64,000 nt of DNA from Loripinus fragilis (taxonomy: Eukaryota; Mollusca; Bivalvia; Lucinida; Lucinidae). Positions 18,949 to 31,171 of this stretch are shown here, piece after piece. The notes under the pieces are model-generated. The model was not told the DNA's origin, made no database searches, and worked only from the letters and a program-made list of their open reading frames with translations. The stretch lies in NCBI GenBank assembly GCA_964019695.1, contig OZ026515.1:131152849-131216848 (forward strand), in the 5' to 3' direction. The position numbers were made by a program, and so were the translations under genes. The number at the start of each line of letters is the position of its first letter. The stretch's first letter is position 1.

Positions 18949-21037
18949 CAGAGTTGGGGTCGATTACATGCAAATGTAATCGATTACAATTACAATTACT
19001 TTGAAATTTCATGATTACTGATTACAATTACAATTACTTTTTTTTCAAATGTAATCGATTACAATTACAGATTACATTGCAAAGTAATCATGATTACTTT
19101 ATGATTACTTATGATTACTTTTGAGCAATAAATTAACTGTATTATATTTCAAGACTGAATAGAATGTTATCCTGAAGAAAGGAAAACTTAGCTATGGTTC
19201 TCAGTTCTACTTACAGAGCTACAAGGTTTACTATATGAAATAAAGAATAAAACAACAGTATTCAAAAATCCCATATTATTCTAAATATAAGCATTGGTAC
19301 ACATTTGATCAGCTCATTTATCTTAAATAGTATCTTGCAAAATATCCCTGGTACAGTTAAAATAGCCATATTTGGCTGTTTTAAGTCAACCTCAAAATTT
19401 GACCATTGTTTTACATGCATCATAAAGAACACAGTTCCATGTGCTTCAGATTTATGTTTCTGTGGAAGGAGAAATTAAAATTATTCAAAATATCTTTTTA
19501 GTAATGTGAAATCAGCTACAACTAATAAATATGAAGCACCTAGAACTCTGCTATTTAAACAAAGACTAATGGCTAGATGATAGTCAGTGAAGATCCTTAT
19601 CAGTCTGAACAACTGCACTTTCTGATCAAAGTTTCTAAACTGCATTCCCATAATTAAACATGGAGTCATACATATGTACCATTAAAGCATGCTGAATGAG
19701 GTATGGGCTCTTTTAATATGATGATATACTTTATAAAGAATTTTGGATTTTATCCCTATTCTATCATATTCAGAGAAATGACCTCCTGAAGTAAATTAGT
19801 CCAGCTTCCATTATTACCTAATATTTTGGATATTCTTTTATTTCATTAAATTTAATCCTGATAATTGGAATACATTTATTATGTTTCATGTATGTCTATA
19901 AAAAGAATGACAAAATTATATAGAAACTAAAAATGAGATCATATTCAGCAGGAAAATGGTCAAGATTAAACACTTGCTAAAAGGTGTTATAACTAAACTG
20001 TCATAAAAGTTACTTATGGATTAAATAAACACTTAAGAAAAGGGTCCTTATTTCATTTGACAGCAGAGCAAATAAAAAAGTTGACCAATAATGTCATTCA
20101 ATGTTCACAATTACTATAGACAAATTTTTCAGAAAAATGAAATTGGACATAGAAAGTTTTGACTTTAAATATGTATCTGATGAGATAATGTCAACTCTGA
20201 GCTTGGCTCAAGACTATCCAACTGTATTTAACATACAAGGGACCTTTTCCTGCATGTTATATTTTTGCTAAAGAGAATTTTAAATGTTTTTGTCATTCTG
20301 TTCATATTTTCAGAATTCCCCTTCTTTTGATGAAAATTCTTTCAGGGATAGCATCAGTATCAAAAAGATTGAATTTAGATCTGGCCCAACATTTTGTTAG
20401 GCCTGACTGAGCCCAAACTGTTTGCATAGGATATCAGCAGATGACAAAAGTTGTCACTAGCATGTAACAGGTTAATCTACAAACCCTTTCATTGCCGCAT
20501 ACAGAACAGACATTTTTTGCAAACTGTCTCCAAGGTGAGATGCAACATTAGGTGGCATTTCATCAGGGTCTGCACTATTTGTTAAGATATAAACAATCAG
20601 TATCAAATAGTTTGAATTCAGATCTGGCCAAACATTTTGTTGGGCCTGATTGAGTCCAAACAGTTTGTATAGGATATCAGGACAATTTTGTCACTTGCAG
20701 GTAACATATTAATCTACTAACCCTTTAATTGCTGAATACAGAACAGACATTCCTTGTTTCAAACATCCATTATTCTCTGATCTATTGCTGGTACCTGTCA
20801 CTGTACAACTTACAACAGTTTTTAACCAGTTTCATATTTTGTTTTGTAAAAAAAGCAAAAGTAATCATAAAGTAATCGTAAAGTAATCATGATTACAGGC
20901 AATTTTGCAATGTAATCGATTACATTACGATTACTTGTAATCATAAAAATCCACGATTACAGATTACTTTATGATTACTGAAAAAAGTAATCAATTACAA
21001 GTAATCGTGATTACAGATTACGATTACCCCATCTCTG
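18949..21037. mobile_element. complete non-autonomous hAT-like element (2.1 kb)
   Basis: Identical 8-bp TACCGTTC flanks at 18941-18948 and 21038-21045 are a hAT-sized target duplication. Ends are CAGAGTTGGGGTCGATTAC and, at the right, the complement of CAGAGATGGGGTAATCG. Both ends are filled with TAATC/GATTA words (18960-19125 and 20862-21027). An internal imperfect tandem duplication of about 243 bp starts at 20355 and 20598. No transposase frame is present. Its last 470 bp equal the window's first 470 bp. Confidence 0.88.
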
Positions 21038-21182
21038 TACCGTTCACGAGAAAAGTGAATAATTATGGTGATGTGTTTCCGAAGTCCTCTAGTATATAAT
21101 ATTTTTACCATTATTTCATTGTTTTGATAGCAGTTAATAAAGACTATATACAGTCACTGCATTGTACACAAGGTTATAAATG

Positions 21183-21660
21183 TCATTAGCACCAAGGGGT
21201 AATAGTTTGACTATCCTAGAAGCAAACATGAAATAACTCTTTTTTTACCCAACCCATTTGATGATGTTAAACTGCAGTGTCTCTTGAATGGAGAATGTGT
21301 AGATGATGTGGTTTTGTTGCAAAACAGAAAATTTTGCCTAATCTGCGTAATTTTGTTCTCAAAGTGTTCCGTTCATTCTAAGAAAACAAGTACCCACACT
21401 TAATGTTTCTGATCATTAACAACAAAGTTATGGGTGTTTCATGCCTCATATCTGCCATTGTTATCATAATGTCTCCTGGCGTAAAACAAATTGTAAGCGC
21501 ATCTTTGTAGAGCAAGTCTATGAGTGCCTTTAAGTTATAAGCAGTTAAGCGGGAAACAAGGCCATAGTATAGTCCCAGCCAATATCCAAAACTATTGCCC
21601 AGGCAATAGTTCAGTGACTCATGGCATAGCAAAAAATAGACAAATACTCCTTATTGGGTA
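21183..21660. repeat. dispersed repeat, copy 1
   Basis: It shares an ordered series of blocks with 24345-24850: GGGGTAATAGTTTGACTAT, TTTTGTTGYAAAAC, ACTTAATGTTTCTGA, and the end AGCAAAAAATAGACAA. The copies differ by many substitutions and small indels. Confidence 0.7.
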
Positions 21661-23039
21661 ATAATATGACCTGAAGACCAATATAACTATAAAGTGTAAA
21701 TATGAAACATTGTATTACATTGTGAAAACATGAAAAAAAAATCTTCTTTGAAACCACTAAACCTATAGCCTTGATATTTGGTTTGTAGCATCACCTAGGT
21801 CCAATTTTAAAACTATATTTGTTCAAATTATGGCTCTGGGGTCAAAAGGCCCCAAGCACATCTCTGGTGGGCATTTCAGGTCCAAGAGGCCCTCTTGTTG
21901 TCTTTACATTTTACCTACCAGTATATACCTACTAGCAATATTACAAGGGATATGCTTTGATGATTTAGAATAAAATGACTGTCTAACTGCGATGAACAGA
22001 TGTTTTACACGATCATTTGATGTCACAACTTCAAGATTTACTTCCCTGGCAATGATGTTTTACATTAGTAAAGCTGATTAAAAGTGAAATTCAACATAAA
22101 TTTTTGTGACACTTCATCAGCGGATGCTTACAACAATTTTACTATATAAACTTTAGAAGGTATGTAATAAAAAGAAACATGTGAAGATTGGGCTACCTTT
22201 TATTGAACCAAGTAACCTGCACATTCTTAAAAAAAATACACAAAAATATATTCAATAAATAATATATGCATTTATTATCTACTAGGAAATATTGATTAAA
22301 TATAATGCATATATTTCACAGCCATGAAAATATAAAAACTTGTATTTTCACTGCAGTGAAAATAAAAGAAGAGTATTTTCACAGCAGTGAAAATACAAGA
22401 TGAAAATACAGCAGTGAAAATACAAGATTTGATATTTTCACGGGAGAGAAACCATAAGATTGGAACTACTTTTTTCTATTTTCTCAATATGGTCTAAGGC
22501 AAGCAACTCTTTATGGCATATCTGTTTCATTTCTAAGGGAAACAACTTTTGGAGTTTCCTATTTCTATGGAAATGTAAACAAAAAGTCAGAGTCGCTTAG
22601 AAGCTTAATAAAAGGAAGAGCTATTATAAACTCGTCTGCTACAACTAGAAAATCAAAACAAAAGCTAATGTAAAGTAAGATTCGCTTCTCTTTACCTTAA
22701 AAGATTATGGGAAATTTGTAGATATTAAAAAGAAAATTCAAAGGTTTTTTGTTAAATATGTCTTTTATTTCACGAGTGAAGTGGACAATATTTATATTTC
22801 ATGAGTAACATCCTCTATTTCTTAATAAATTCAATTAATGGAAATATGCACCTAGTAAAAACCTTTACAAATGTACTTTAAAAGAGACACCATCGAGGCA
22901 TTTTGACTATATGCTTATAATATGAGGCTTGTTAAATATTGCCATGATGTTAACAAACAAATATTATTTCAATAGTAATGCAGACTGTAATAGGACCACC
23001 TGTTTTTTCAAGAAGTGATAAATATGGCAATAGCACTGA
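21661..23039. other. intergenic with a short inverted-repeat cluster
   Basis: At 22330-22440 the words GTATTTTCACTGCAGTGAAAATA and shorter GTGAAAATAC copies recur in both orientations. Nothing else is recognised. Confidence 0.45.
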
Positions 23040-23215
23040 GTGTCACTCACGCCTCTAGATAAGAGTGCATAATTAAAAATGGTTTTATTATTTCTCAACA
23101 AAAACATTTGTTTTGGGTACTCAAAAGAATCGTCTCAGTGAGCACCCAAAGCAAATGTCAAAACTGATAGATAAAAAAATATTCATTTTAATGCTATCTG
23201 CGCATATGGTCAGTT
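23040..23215. mobile_element. fold-back MITE, GGTGCTCAAAAGAAC family
   Basis: Starts CTCTAGATAAGAGTGC, with a GGGTACTCAAAAGAATCGTC centre. The right hairpin arm is shortened by a deletion (GAGCACCCAAAGCAAATG). Confidence 0.6.
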
Positions 23216-23256
23216 ATATTTTTGTTATAGATTTATGATAGACTGATACCATTCTG

Positions 23257-23461
23257 ACCCTTAAATGCCAATCACAACTGCAGCAGACAACAAATTTTGC
23301 GACACCTTTTGCAATTTTTGAAAAAAATAAGGCATATTTCATGAGAATTGTCTTCCAGCAGACAATTCTCATGAAATACCATGCCTTTTTTGTTATTTTT
23401 GAAAAAGCGGCAAAATTTGAAATTGTCATCTGCTGCAAATTATTGGTGATGCTTTAAGGGT
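23257..23461. mobile_element. fold-back MITE, TGCAGCAGAC family, copy 1
   Basis: Ends ACCCTTAAATGCCAATCAC and the complement of ACCCTTAAAGCATCACCAAT. The centre has TTTCATGAGAATTGTC and its complement around CTTCCAGCA. A second copy is at 54016-54210. Confidence 0.75.
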
Positions 23462-24227
23462 AAACACTAAAAATGCCAATCACAGCTACAGCTGATGTGC
23501 ACCTTTTATTTTAAAGGTTTCAATGGCTTATTATTACATGCGAGTCATCTGCTATTAAGTCCTATTTCGTCCAAAAGAAATTGCCAACTGCAAAGTTAGA
23601 TTGTGCTTTATCTATTTAAGGGTTTAAACATATCACAGGAACAAAAAAGTTTTAAAGGTGATAATGTGACCTTAAACAAAGACAATTTCTTACAGCACAT
23701 TTACTGAGGTAGCAAGCAAGTATTTTCTCTATGGTAATCCTTTAAATTATTTTCATGTGGTTGATTACCTAGCAACTACAGGTATAATATTGCAATGTAA
23801 ATTTACCAACAAACTCTGTCAAGCCAACTGCAGATTTGAAATATCCAACAACTGCCATATCAAGTCTGATCAGGGTTCAAAGTGTTTGCTTCTTCGATAA
23901 AATTAATCTGGCCTGCATTAAAATATATCAAGCAGGCATAATAAGCAGACATTTTCTACCCAACACTCCTAAAATTGGAAATGGGCTCCTCCTACTGATA
24001 AGGGTAGGCAAGTCCATTCAGCTTAAATTGGTTAAGCAGGTACTTCCAGTTAGGAGTTGAGGTATTAAGAGACAACTGCACATTCAAAATTGTTCATAGG
24101 AGTTCTTGCCTGCACTAAACAATAAGTGAATTTAAAATTATTTTCATTTTAATTGGAGCTTTGCAAACCACACACCATCCAATGAAGAGGCTTGTATAGC
24201 GGGGATAGCAATATCCCATAATATCCA
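23462..24227. other. intergenic, nothing recognised
   Basis: No gene or clear repeat, apart from a partial echo of the preceding MITE at its left edge (TGCCAATCACAGCTACAGC). Confidence 0.4.
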
Positions 24228-24395
24228 GTTATTTCATGCCTGTTTGTAGTATAGTCAAAACTATTATTCCGAGGTGCCGTGGACCACCTGATGCACTATT
24301 GCACAAGGCCGATGGCCGAGTGCAATAGTGCATCAGGTCGTCCACGGTACCGAGGGGTAATAGTTTGACTATACTACAAACAGGCATGAAATAAC
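24228..24395. repeat. 168-bp near-perfect palindrome
   Basis: The left arm GTTATTTCATGCCTGTTTG and on to GATGCACTATTGCAC folds on the right arm GTGCAATAGTGCATC and on to CAGGCATGAAATAAC. The arms are about 77 bp with a few mismatches (for example CTATTATTCC against GGGGTAATAG). The loop is about 12 bases. The right arm continues into the dispersed repeat shared with 21183. Confidence 0.85.
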
Positions 24396-24850
24396 TGTTT
24401 TATTACCCAACCCATTTAATGGAATACTTAGCAGCTTTCTTTAAATGGAGTTGCTGTAGACGATGCGGTTTTGTTGTAAAACGAAAAATTTCACCAAATC
24501 TGCTCAATTTTGGTCTCAAATTGTTCCGCTCAATCTAACTAAGAAAACGAGTACCCCAACTTAATGTTTCTGACCATAAACAAGGGAGTTATTGGAGTTA
24601 AAAGTTGCCAAACCATGCATCATTCTCACCATTGTTGCATAATGTCTCCTTTCATAAACGAACCGTACGCGCATCATCGTCGCGCATGATAATAAGCGCC
24701 TGTGTGTTTTAACAGGGAAGCGGGAAACCAGGCCCATGGTATGGTGCCAGTCTATAGTCATATTCATTGACCGGTGGAATAGTTCAGTGACTCATGAAAT
24801 AGCAAAAAATAGACAATTACTCTGTATATAGACGGTTGGGTAATAACACT
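24396..24850. repeat. dispersed repeat, copy 2
   Basis: Same block order as 21183-21660, ending AGCAAAAAATAGACAATTAC and GGGTAATAAC. Together with the palindrome on its left it probably forms one element; the first copy lacks the palindrome. Confidence 0.65.
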
Positions 24851-25796
24851 TTTTAGATAACCAGCAAATATCTACATAATTTTCCTTTATATCCCATATC
24901 CCTGAAAGTAAACAAAAATATTGAACACAGTAAACCATATCCCTTGAAGTAAAATGGATAGTATCCCATATCCCTGGAAGTTAAATGACAAATATCCTGT
25001 ATCGCTAAAACCCCTAAACAATTCTCATTGAAAAGTGACATAACTGATAACATTATATACTCTACAGACATTGTATTCTAATAACATTGCACTAATTGTG
25101 TCTTCCGGGTTTCCGACAAAGCGAGACTTAAACCAGCTACAGAGACTAGCTAGAAAATTGAAATTGCACTCGTAGCAAGTCTAGGTATGATACTTTTCAA
25201 CAAGTGAATAACAAAGGAGCTGTTCAGATTGTGTTTTTTTTTTTGTTTGCAAACCCTGAAGACAGGTTTTCTGGCGTCGAGGACCATGTAATGTTTACAT
25301 TATATGAACTGATTTACAGTCTATCTTGTAGGTTAACTTCATTATTAATAGGGATTTATCATGTGGCTGAAAAAAGTGTGGATCCTGACCAGTTGGTTTC
25401 AACAGTATAACCAGCTCATTGGGATCTAAACTGTTTTCAAAAGATGGTATAGAACTGAAAAGGAAGCACATACTGGTAATCCCCTTATCAGGACAAAAAC
25501 AGGAACAACTATCTAGCACACAGTGTGTGTTCAAATATAACTAAATGTTTTAATACTTTTCAAGTCACAAGAACATAGACTGACAATACTATTAACTGAG
25601 GTAGTTGAAAAGAGACACCCTGTTTACCCTAAATATTCGCAAAGAAATGTCTGCGCAAACAGTGTAAGCCTAAAACCTAGATCAGTCAAGGAGCTGTCAC
25701 GGTTTACATAATTGCATTCCAACAATACCTTTTACAAACTTTATGAGGTTGTGGAATGGACTTGTTTGCATTTTTTTGTTTGATTTGATTCGTTAC
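24851..25796. other. intergenic, minor repeats
   Basis: A short run of ATATCCC..TATCCCTG words lies at 24890-25010. A hairpin remnant of the GATCCTGACCAGTTGG type lies at 25375-25440. No gene is seen. Confidence 0.4.
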
Positions 25797-25878
25797 TAGA
25801 CTGGCTCCAGTCCTTAAAACAATTTTTCATCAATGGCACATTGATGAAAAATTGTTTTAAGGACTTGAGCCAGTCTAA
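25797..25878. repeat. hairpin next to a SINE
   Basis: TAGACTGGCTCCAGTCCTTA on through TTTTCATCAATG, then its complement after GCACA. The arms are ~38 bp with one or two differences (CTCCAGTCC against GGACTTGAG). It abuts the SINE copy that begins at 25879, so it may be part of the same insertion. Confidence 0.7.
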
Positions 25879-26055
25879 TTCTTTACGTCCCATCAACAAT
25901 CTCTCAGTTATATAGTGACAGGTCTTCCTGGGTTGAACCAGTACTAAGCTAGGATAAATATGTCTTGCCCAAGGAAGCAACGAAACGACGCTTTTAATTC
26001 AAACCCGTGGCTCCTCGGCCTCGAGTCAAGCACTCTACCACTGAGCCACTGCATT
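25879..26055 (-). mobile_element. tRNA-derived SINE, second copy
   Basis: On the minus strand it begins GCAGTGGCTCAGTGGTAGAG (A box), followed by GGGTTTGAATT (B box). The body shares AGGAAGACCTGTC and ACTGGTTCAACCCAGG with the copy at 6313, and it ends near GGGACGTAAAGAATT. Confidence 0.7.
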
Positions 26056-27463
26056 TATGATGAATATGGTAAGTACTAAATGTTTCTGAGTATTTAGGGT
26101 AAACACAGCTCTTAGCATTACATAATACTAAAACTAATACTTAAATATTAAATATGAACTTAACATTGCACTATATATGAGCCAAGATCTGACAAAAGGG
26201 ACCTTCTGGCAATAAAAGTCAAAAGTGAGATATTTACAGAGAAAGAAAGACCTAGCTGTTGTGAACAATTACAGAAAATTTGAAGAGATTATCTTTACAA
26301 ATAACAAAGATATGAGCGTTTTAACTCGTATATATGATGCGTTTTAATCATGACGTCACTTAACGTTGTTAATGACGCTCTGACGTCAACCCCACTGTGT
26401 TAACATATGACGCTAATACAAATACGCTAGGAGCAATATTTCAAAATTGCTTCATGTTTCTGTAAATTTGATGTGTATGCAATTGCATAGACTGCACAAA
26501 TAGCCCACGTACGCACATCCCGTGTTTACAAAAGCATTTGAAATTAGGTATCCTGTTTTCAATGAAGTGTGTAGTCCATATGCATAGCTGTTGCCATGGC
26601 AACATACATTATACGCATCACTTAATTTTATCAGAACTGTTCTGCCTTTGGTTGTATTACATGTTAGAAGCAATTTAAGTCTATTGTAAGAACATGCAAA
26701 ATCTTGAAAATTTAGACAATTTTGAAATTTTGATTACACAGAAACTGCTAAAATGCCCGAAGGACCCTTTTCTCAGATCGGCGCTCATATTTAAAAAAAT
26801 GTATTTGTAGGGATTTCCCTAGGATGGTTTGGTGCCAAATATAGGCCACTCTCCAATTAATAAAAAGCTAAAACTTGATTTAAAATCCAAATTTTTCTTG
26901 AGGCTTTGCCATTGTTTGACCAATATTGCTTACAGCATAATTGGTCAGAAGCAGATCTCTCTTATTATTTGTGGAAATCCAAAATAAGAATGTCTTTTAG
27001 TGCTTTTAGGGACATACTATATTATTTTGTGTATGCCGGAACACTTAAATTATTGAAAATCCTTTTTTTCAATTGCTAATATTTACAAAATGAATATAAT
27101 AGCCTTGAGTCCTAAGTTCCAAAGCATAGGAAAACCCCTTATTTTGCATGAAAATATGGGTCCTTTCAGTATGAAAACTAAACAGTAAAAAAGTTCAATT
27201 GATTAAGATCACTTCCTTTCTCAAAATGGAACAAATATAAATCATTCAAAAAAAAAAGATATTTTACACAGATTTGCTATAGAAAGGCAACTGTATATAG
27301 AACACAGGTAGATCACCGGGGAAAAAAGCATTCTTTTGTTACACATCATACATTCATACCAAATATCATTCTGTAATACTTTACTCCAAAGTGTCCTAAA
27401 ATACTGTCCAGATACCAGACTAGTAATATCACCAATGATTGATTGGAATGATAATAAATTATA
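26056..27463. other. intergenic with CRE-like sites
   Basis: Three TGACGTCA-type words (TGACGTCAC at about 26351, TGACGCTC, TGACGTCAA at about 26382) lie within 60 bp. GACAGAAGGGACC-type text near 26190 recurs at 60700. Otherwise unremarkable. Confidence 0.4.
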
Positions 27464-27701
27464 CAGCGCAGCCCCTTTATAACACACCTCATTATAACAC
27501 ATTTTGATATAAGACTGTTATGTTGTGGACCCCCAATGTTTTACCACCACGAAATTTTATAAGGGAATTATAGGAAAACGACCATGAAATGGTCGTTTTC
27601 CTATAATTCCTTTGTAAAATTGTCCCTTTATAACACATTTCACTTATAACACAATCCATTTCTGTGGACCCCAAACATAGCGTTATAAAGGGACTTCACT
27701 G
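27464..27701. mobile_element. TA-flanked fold-back MITE, CAGTGAAGTCCC type
   Basis: Left CAGCGCAGCCCCTTTATAAC, right the complement of CAGTGAAGTCCCTTTATAAC, both flanked by TA. The central arms GGAATTATAGGAAAACGACC form a perfect hairpin. The ends fit pogo/Tigger-like MITEs. Confidence 0.8.
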
Positions 27702-28264
27702 TATAATTTCACAAATCAGCAAATTCATGATATTTTGGTACCTATCACATATACATGTATATGTGTGATGTCATTTCTTAAACATACATGTACAGCTATC
27801 TAGTGGGACTAGAGGTATGTTTTGGTCGGAGACAGAATCACTCCCTATATTGTGTGTGCAAGCAGGGAAGACTGGCAAGACTGCAAATGCACAGACTGGT
27901 CTAAGAATTCACTGCTCACATATGACATATGTACCTAAATCTCATGGACTTACTTAAATTTTCACCAAAATAAGTTTTAAGAAATCAAAAAGAATTCCAC
28001 ATGCTTAACAGCAAGACCAAAATCTCTGGTACTCACTCTAAACTACAGCAAAAGGATAATCCCTAAACACCATGCATGCCTCTTACCATATTTAGATGGC
28101 TTAAGACTGGGGGTTTTCATTCAAATAAAACCGAAATATAAATCTAACTATAAAACGACCCCCCCACCCCCCAGTCATAAGTCACCAAAAATGTTTATTT
28201 TCAGTATTTCTTATCAAAACATATATTCTGAGTGCTAAGAAAAAATGTCCACAGCTTTAGATTA
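27702..28264. other. intergenic, palindrome only
   Basis: A 26-bp near palindrome ATCACATATACATG/CATATGTGTGAT lies at 27744-27769. No gene is seen. Confidence 0.4.
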
Positions 28265-28990
28265 ATACATTTTTGAGTAAAAAATTGTAATATTGTCTTA
28301 CCCATCAGTTTAACATATGTTTGGGTGCTCAAAAAACCGTCTCATCTCATTCAGACGGTTCTTTAGAGTACCCACATATGTTTTGGTTGAGAAATATGAA
28401 AAATATTTTTGGCACACACTCTTAACTAAAGGCCTGAATGTTTCACTCAGATATTTTTTCTAAGCACCCAAAACAATTGTTTTGGTCGAAAATTATTTAA
28501 ATAGTTCTTAGATATGCCTTTTACAAAAATTTAGCTTGGTCACACAAATTGTTGCCTAGTACCCTCTACAGCATGTGACCTATTCAGCTACAAAGTTTGA
28601 AGTTGCTACGTCTAACGGTTTTGGAGATACAATTTAAACGTGACGGACAGACGGACGGACATACTTTGGTACAAAATTAATATACCCTTTTTTTTCTAAA
28701 GAAAAAAGCGGGTATAATGATGGATAAAAATAATTGCAATTTCATACTAAAAAACTTTTACCCATCTGGTCTTATACTTATACAGATATGAAAAGATATA
28801 TGAAAAATGTTAATACAGCTAGGCCTTTAGTTAAGAGTGTGATATAACAAAACCTTTTCTTAACCAAAACATATGCTGTGGGTACTGAAAAGAACCATCT
28901 CATTGAGAGTGTTCTTTTGAGCACCCAAAACATTATGTTAAAAATGATGGGTAAGAAAATATTTACAATTGTATGCTAAAATGTTTGTTT
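28265..28990. mobile_element. two fold-back MITEs of the GGTGCTCAAAAGAAC family
   Basis: One copy (about 28265-28440) has GGGTGCTCAAAAAACCGTC with its complement. A second (about 28828-28985) is in the opposite order, with GGGTACTGAAAAGAACC. Between them lies a dispersed fragment ending in GACGGACAGACGGACGGAC (28640-28665), the tail type also seen at 53290. Confidence 0.65.
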
Positions 28991-29239
28991 ATCTAATGCT
29001 GTGTTTACACTTATCAACAGTTTAAAAACCCATAAAGATTAACCTTTAATTTGCAATGTGCAATATTATTAAACTTTTGTTGCTATGTTTACACAACAAA
29101 ATGGCTTGATATTCCATCTGAATCATCTGCTTTCTGATTCACATCAAACAGTAAACAACTGATTAAAAGACTTAAATAAAATTACGTTGATAAACATATA
29201 CAATGATTGTACTATAATCTTACTACAGATTTACTAATA

Positions 29240-29411
29240 CTAAACTAAATGCATTTCTACAAATGTCTGTCTGTCTTTAAACATGGCACCCCAGCTAGGA
29301 TTGGACTGGTTTCTTGACTGATTACTTCTCGAATGTGTAGGCTGGTTGTGTGCTTTATCAGATTCATTCAGAGCTGTCCTCTGTTGAACATTCTGTTGTC
29401 TGTCTGTGTTC
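29240..29411 (-). CDS. terminal exon of an unrecognised small protein
   Basis: On the minus strand the acceptor CTCTCTTGCAG (just above 29411) opens a 172-nt exon coding 56 residues and TAG. The peptide begins NTDRQQNVQQRTALNES, is rich in Asn, Gln and Ser, and ends SWGAMFKDRQTFVEMHLV. The shared first base makes its phase agree with the exon at 30600-30670. I do not recognise the family. A chance open frame is possible but less likely given the two matching splice sites. Confidence 0.6.
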
Positions 29412-30185
29412 CTGCAAGAGAGAAATTGTAACTAGAGGGCCTTAAGGTCCTGAAGCACTAACCTGATCTCCTTAATAATGTTAAAATAGGTCAAGGTCAA
29501 CTTAGGCATATTATTTGAACATATTTTGTATTACGATATATGGACGCTTCGTCAAGTGACCTACCTGTAAAACAATTATCATTTTATATTGTTTTTTAAT
29601 ACTCCATATGAAATTTGAGTTCAAACAGCCCAGTGATTTCTGAGAAACGTATGTGGCAGTCCAAAATGAGAGGCCTTGGGTGAAAGGTCGGCTTGACGTT
29701 TGGTGCTTATATAAAACCATGGTCTCATTAGGTTTAAGACGTCTCGCAAGTATTATGATTTCCCTTTAAACAGTAATAGAAAAATGAACATTTTGATATT
29801 TTTCCATGCATTAGGAATCAAATATATTGGATTCCCATCAATATATTGATCTTTTACATGTGACCATTAAAGAAAACTGTTTTAATATATTGATGGGAAT
29901 CCAATATGAGAGACCTTGGCTGAAAGGTTTTGGAACTTATTTATAGCCATTGTCTCTTTAGGTTTAACATATCAAGTGAGAATGTAGTCTCTATAGCTGA
30001 GCAGGCTGGTTTTGGTATGACCTGATCGGAAACTCCAAAAACAGGTTTTATTTGCATCAAGGCCCATATGTGGGTAATACTGAATAGAAGTCTTAAAACT
30101 CAATAGAATCGTCAAATTTTAACCACAAAGAATGAAGAAAAGTATAGCTTTTTGGGGTTGAAAAAAAAATATAAAAACTATATTT
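29412..30185. other. intron with direct repeat and hairpin
   Basis: The hairpin at 29825-29906 has perfect 23-bp arms (TATTGGATTCCCATCAATA). Related text AAAATGAGAGGCCTTGG (29665) and CCAATATGAGAGACCTTGG (29900) form a direct repeat of about 80 bp. No coding content is seen. Confidence 0.5.
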
Positions 30186-30590
30186 TTCTTCATGCAGATA
30201 CCAGGCCCCCAGATAAGAGTGCGCAACTGAAAAGTATTTTCTCGTATTTCTCAACCAAAACATGCCTTGTGGGTACTCAAAAGAACTATGTAGGTGAGAT
30301 GGTTCTTTTGAGCACCCAAAACACACATAGGTCCAGATAAGGAAATTTTATTTGCGTAAAATTTTAATTATTTCCTTACCCATTAATTTAAACATGTGTT
30401 TTGGGTGCTCAAAAGAACCGTCTCATTGAGACGGTTCTTCTGAGTACCCACAACATATGTTTTGGATGAGAAATAAAGAAAATAATTTTCCAATACACTC
30501 TTATCTGGAGGCCTGAACACATGTTTAACTGATGGATAAGAAATTATCTGCAATTTTACGCTAAAAATATGTGCTTAACTGGCCCTATGA
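30186..30590. mobile_element. two abutting fold-back MITEs
   Basis: Copies at 30205-30325 and 30326-30515 meet near CACATAGGTCCAGATAAGG. Both show the GGGTACTCAAAAGAAC or GGGTGCTCAAAAGAACCGTC core and TCCAGATAAG/CTTATCTGGA ends. The following ~75 bp resemble the outer part of another copy. Confidence 0.7.
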
Positions 30591-30599
30591 GATACTAAC

Positions 30600-30670
30600 C
30601 TATCATGGTGTCCATCTTTACAAAATTTACAGATATCTTTCACCATTCTGGTATCTGTTTCACACAATAC
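30600..30670 (-). CDS. penultimate exon with a Cys/His motif
   Basis: Minus strand: acceptor GTTTCAG, then 71 nt coding VLCETDTRMVKDICKFCKDG with HHD, ending AG before donor GTTAGT. The split codon joins in frame to the exon at 29411. CKFCKDGHH matches the first three ligands of a CX2CX4H zinc knuckle; the fourth Cys is absent. The upstream exon is not identified. An internal Met (ATGGTGAAAG) could instead be the start of a 72-residue protein. An ATGGCTGAAAAAG|GTAAAG first-exon-like site at 36011-35999 does not match in phase. Confidence 0.6.
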
Positions 30671-30840
30671 CTGAAACAAAAAGGATACATTTCATTGATA
30701 TCAATGAGCTATAATCCTGTAATTTGGTAATTTATCAGAGGTATATAGGGTAAAGTCGGGTAACTTCGGACAATTGGCTAAATTCAGACAGCGAACTTGT
30801 TTCTTTTATTTTAGAGTTATTGGATTGAAAATTAAATTAA

Positions 30841-30915
30841 CTAAGCAAACAGTGTAAATCCTGATGAGACGGCTCTAAATGAGCCGTCTCATCTGGATTT
30901 TCACTGTTTGCAAAG
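30841..30915. repeat. hairpin of the AAACAGTGTAAATCC type
   Basis: AGCAAACAGTGTAAATCCTGATGAGACGGCTC folds on GAGCCGTCTCATCTGGATTTTCACTGTTTGC. Arms are ~32 bp. Similar GATCC/CACTGTTTG hairpins lie at 16540, 25375 and 57410. Confidence 0.75.
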
Positions 30916-31171
30916 TTTTACCATGTCTAGCTAATATGATCAAGCTGGATTCAGGTCGAAGTATAAAACTAAAAAATCGCTCATAACATCAGGACCTGTA
31001 ATTGGAAAATACTGAGGTGGGTGTATCAGTATTTTTATTAAAGCTTAGTATTTGTCCTTTTTGACTTAGACTGTTGTTTGTGTTGATGCTGTATGTCCAA
31101 GTCAATGTTTTTCAGTCATGTCCAGATGTTTTCCTGTCTTCCTGGGTTAAACCAGTATAAAGTTTTGTATA

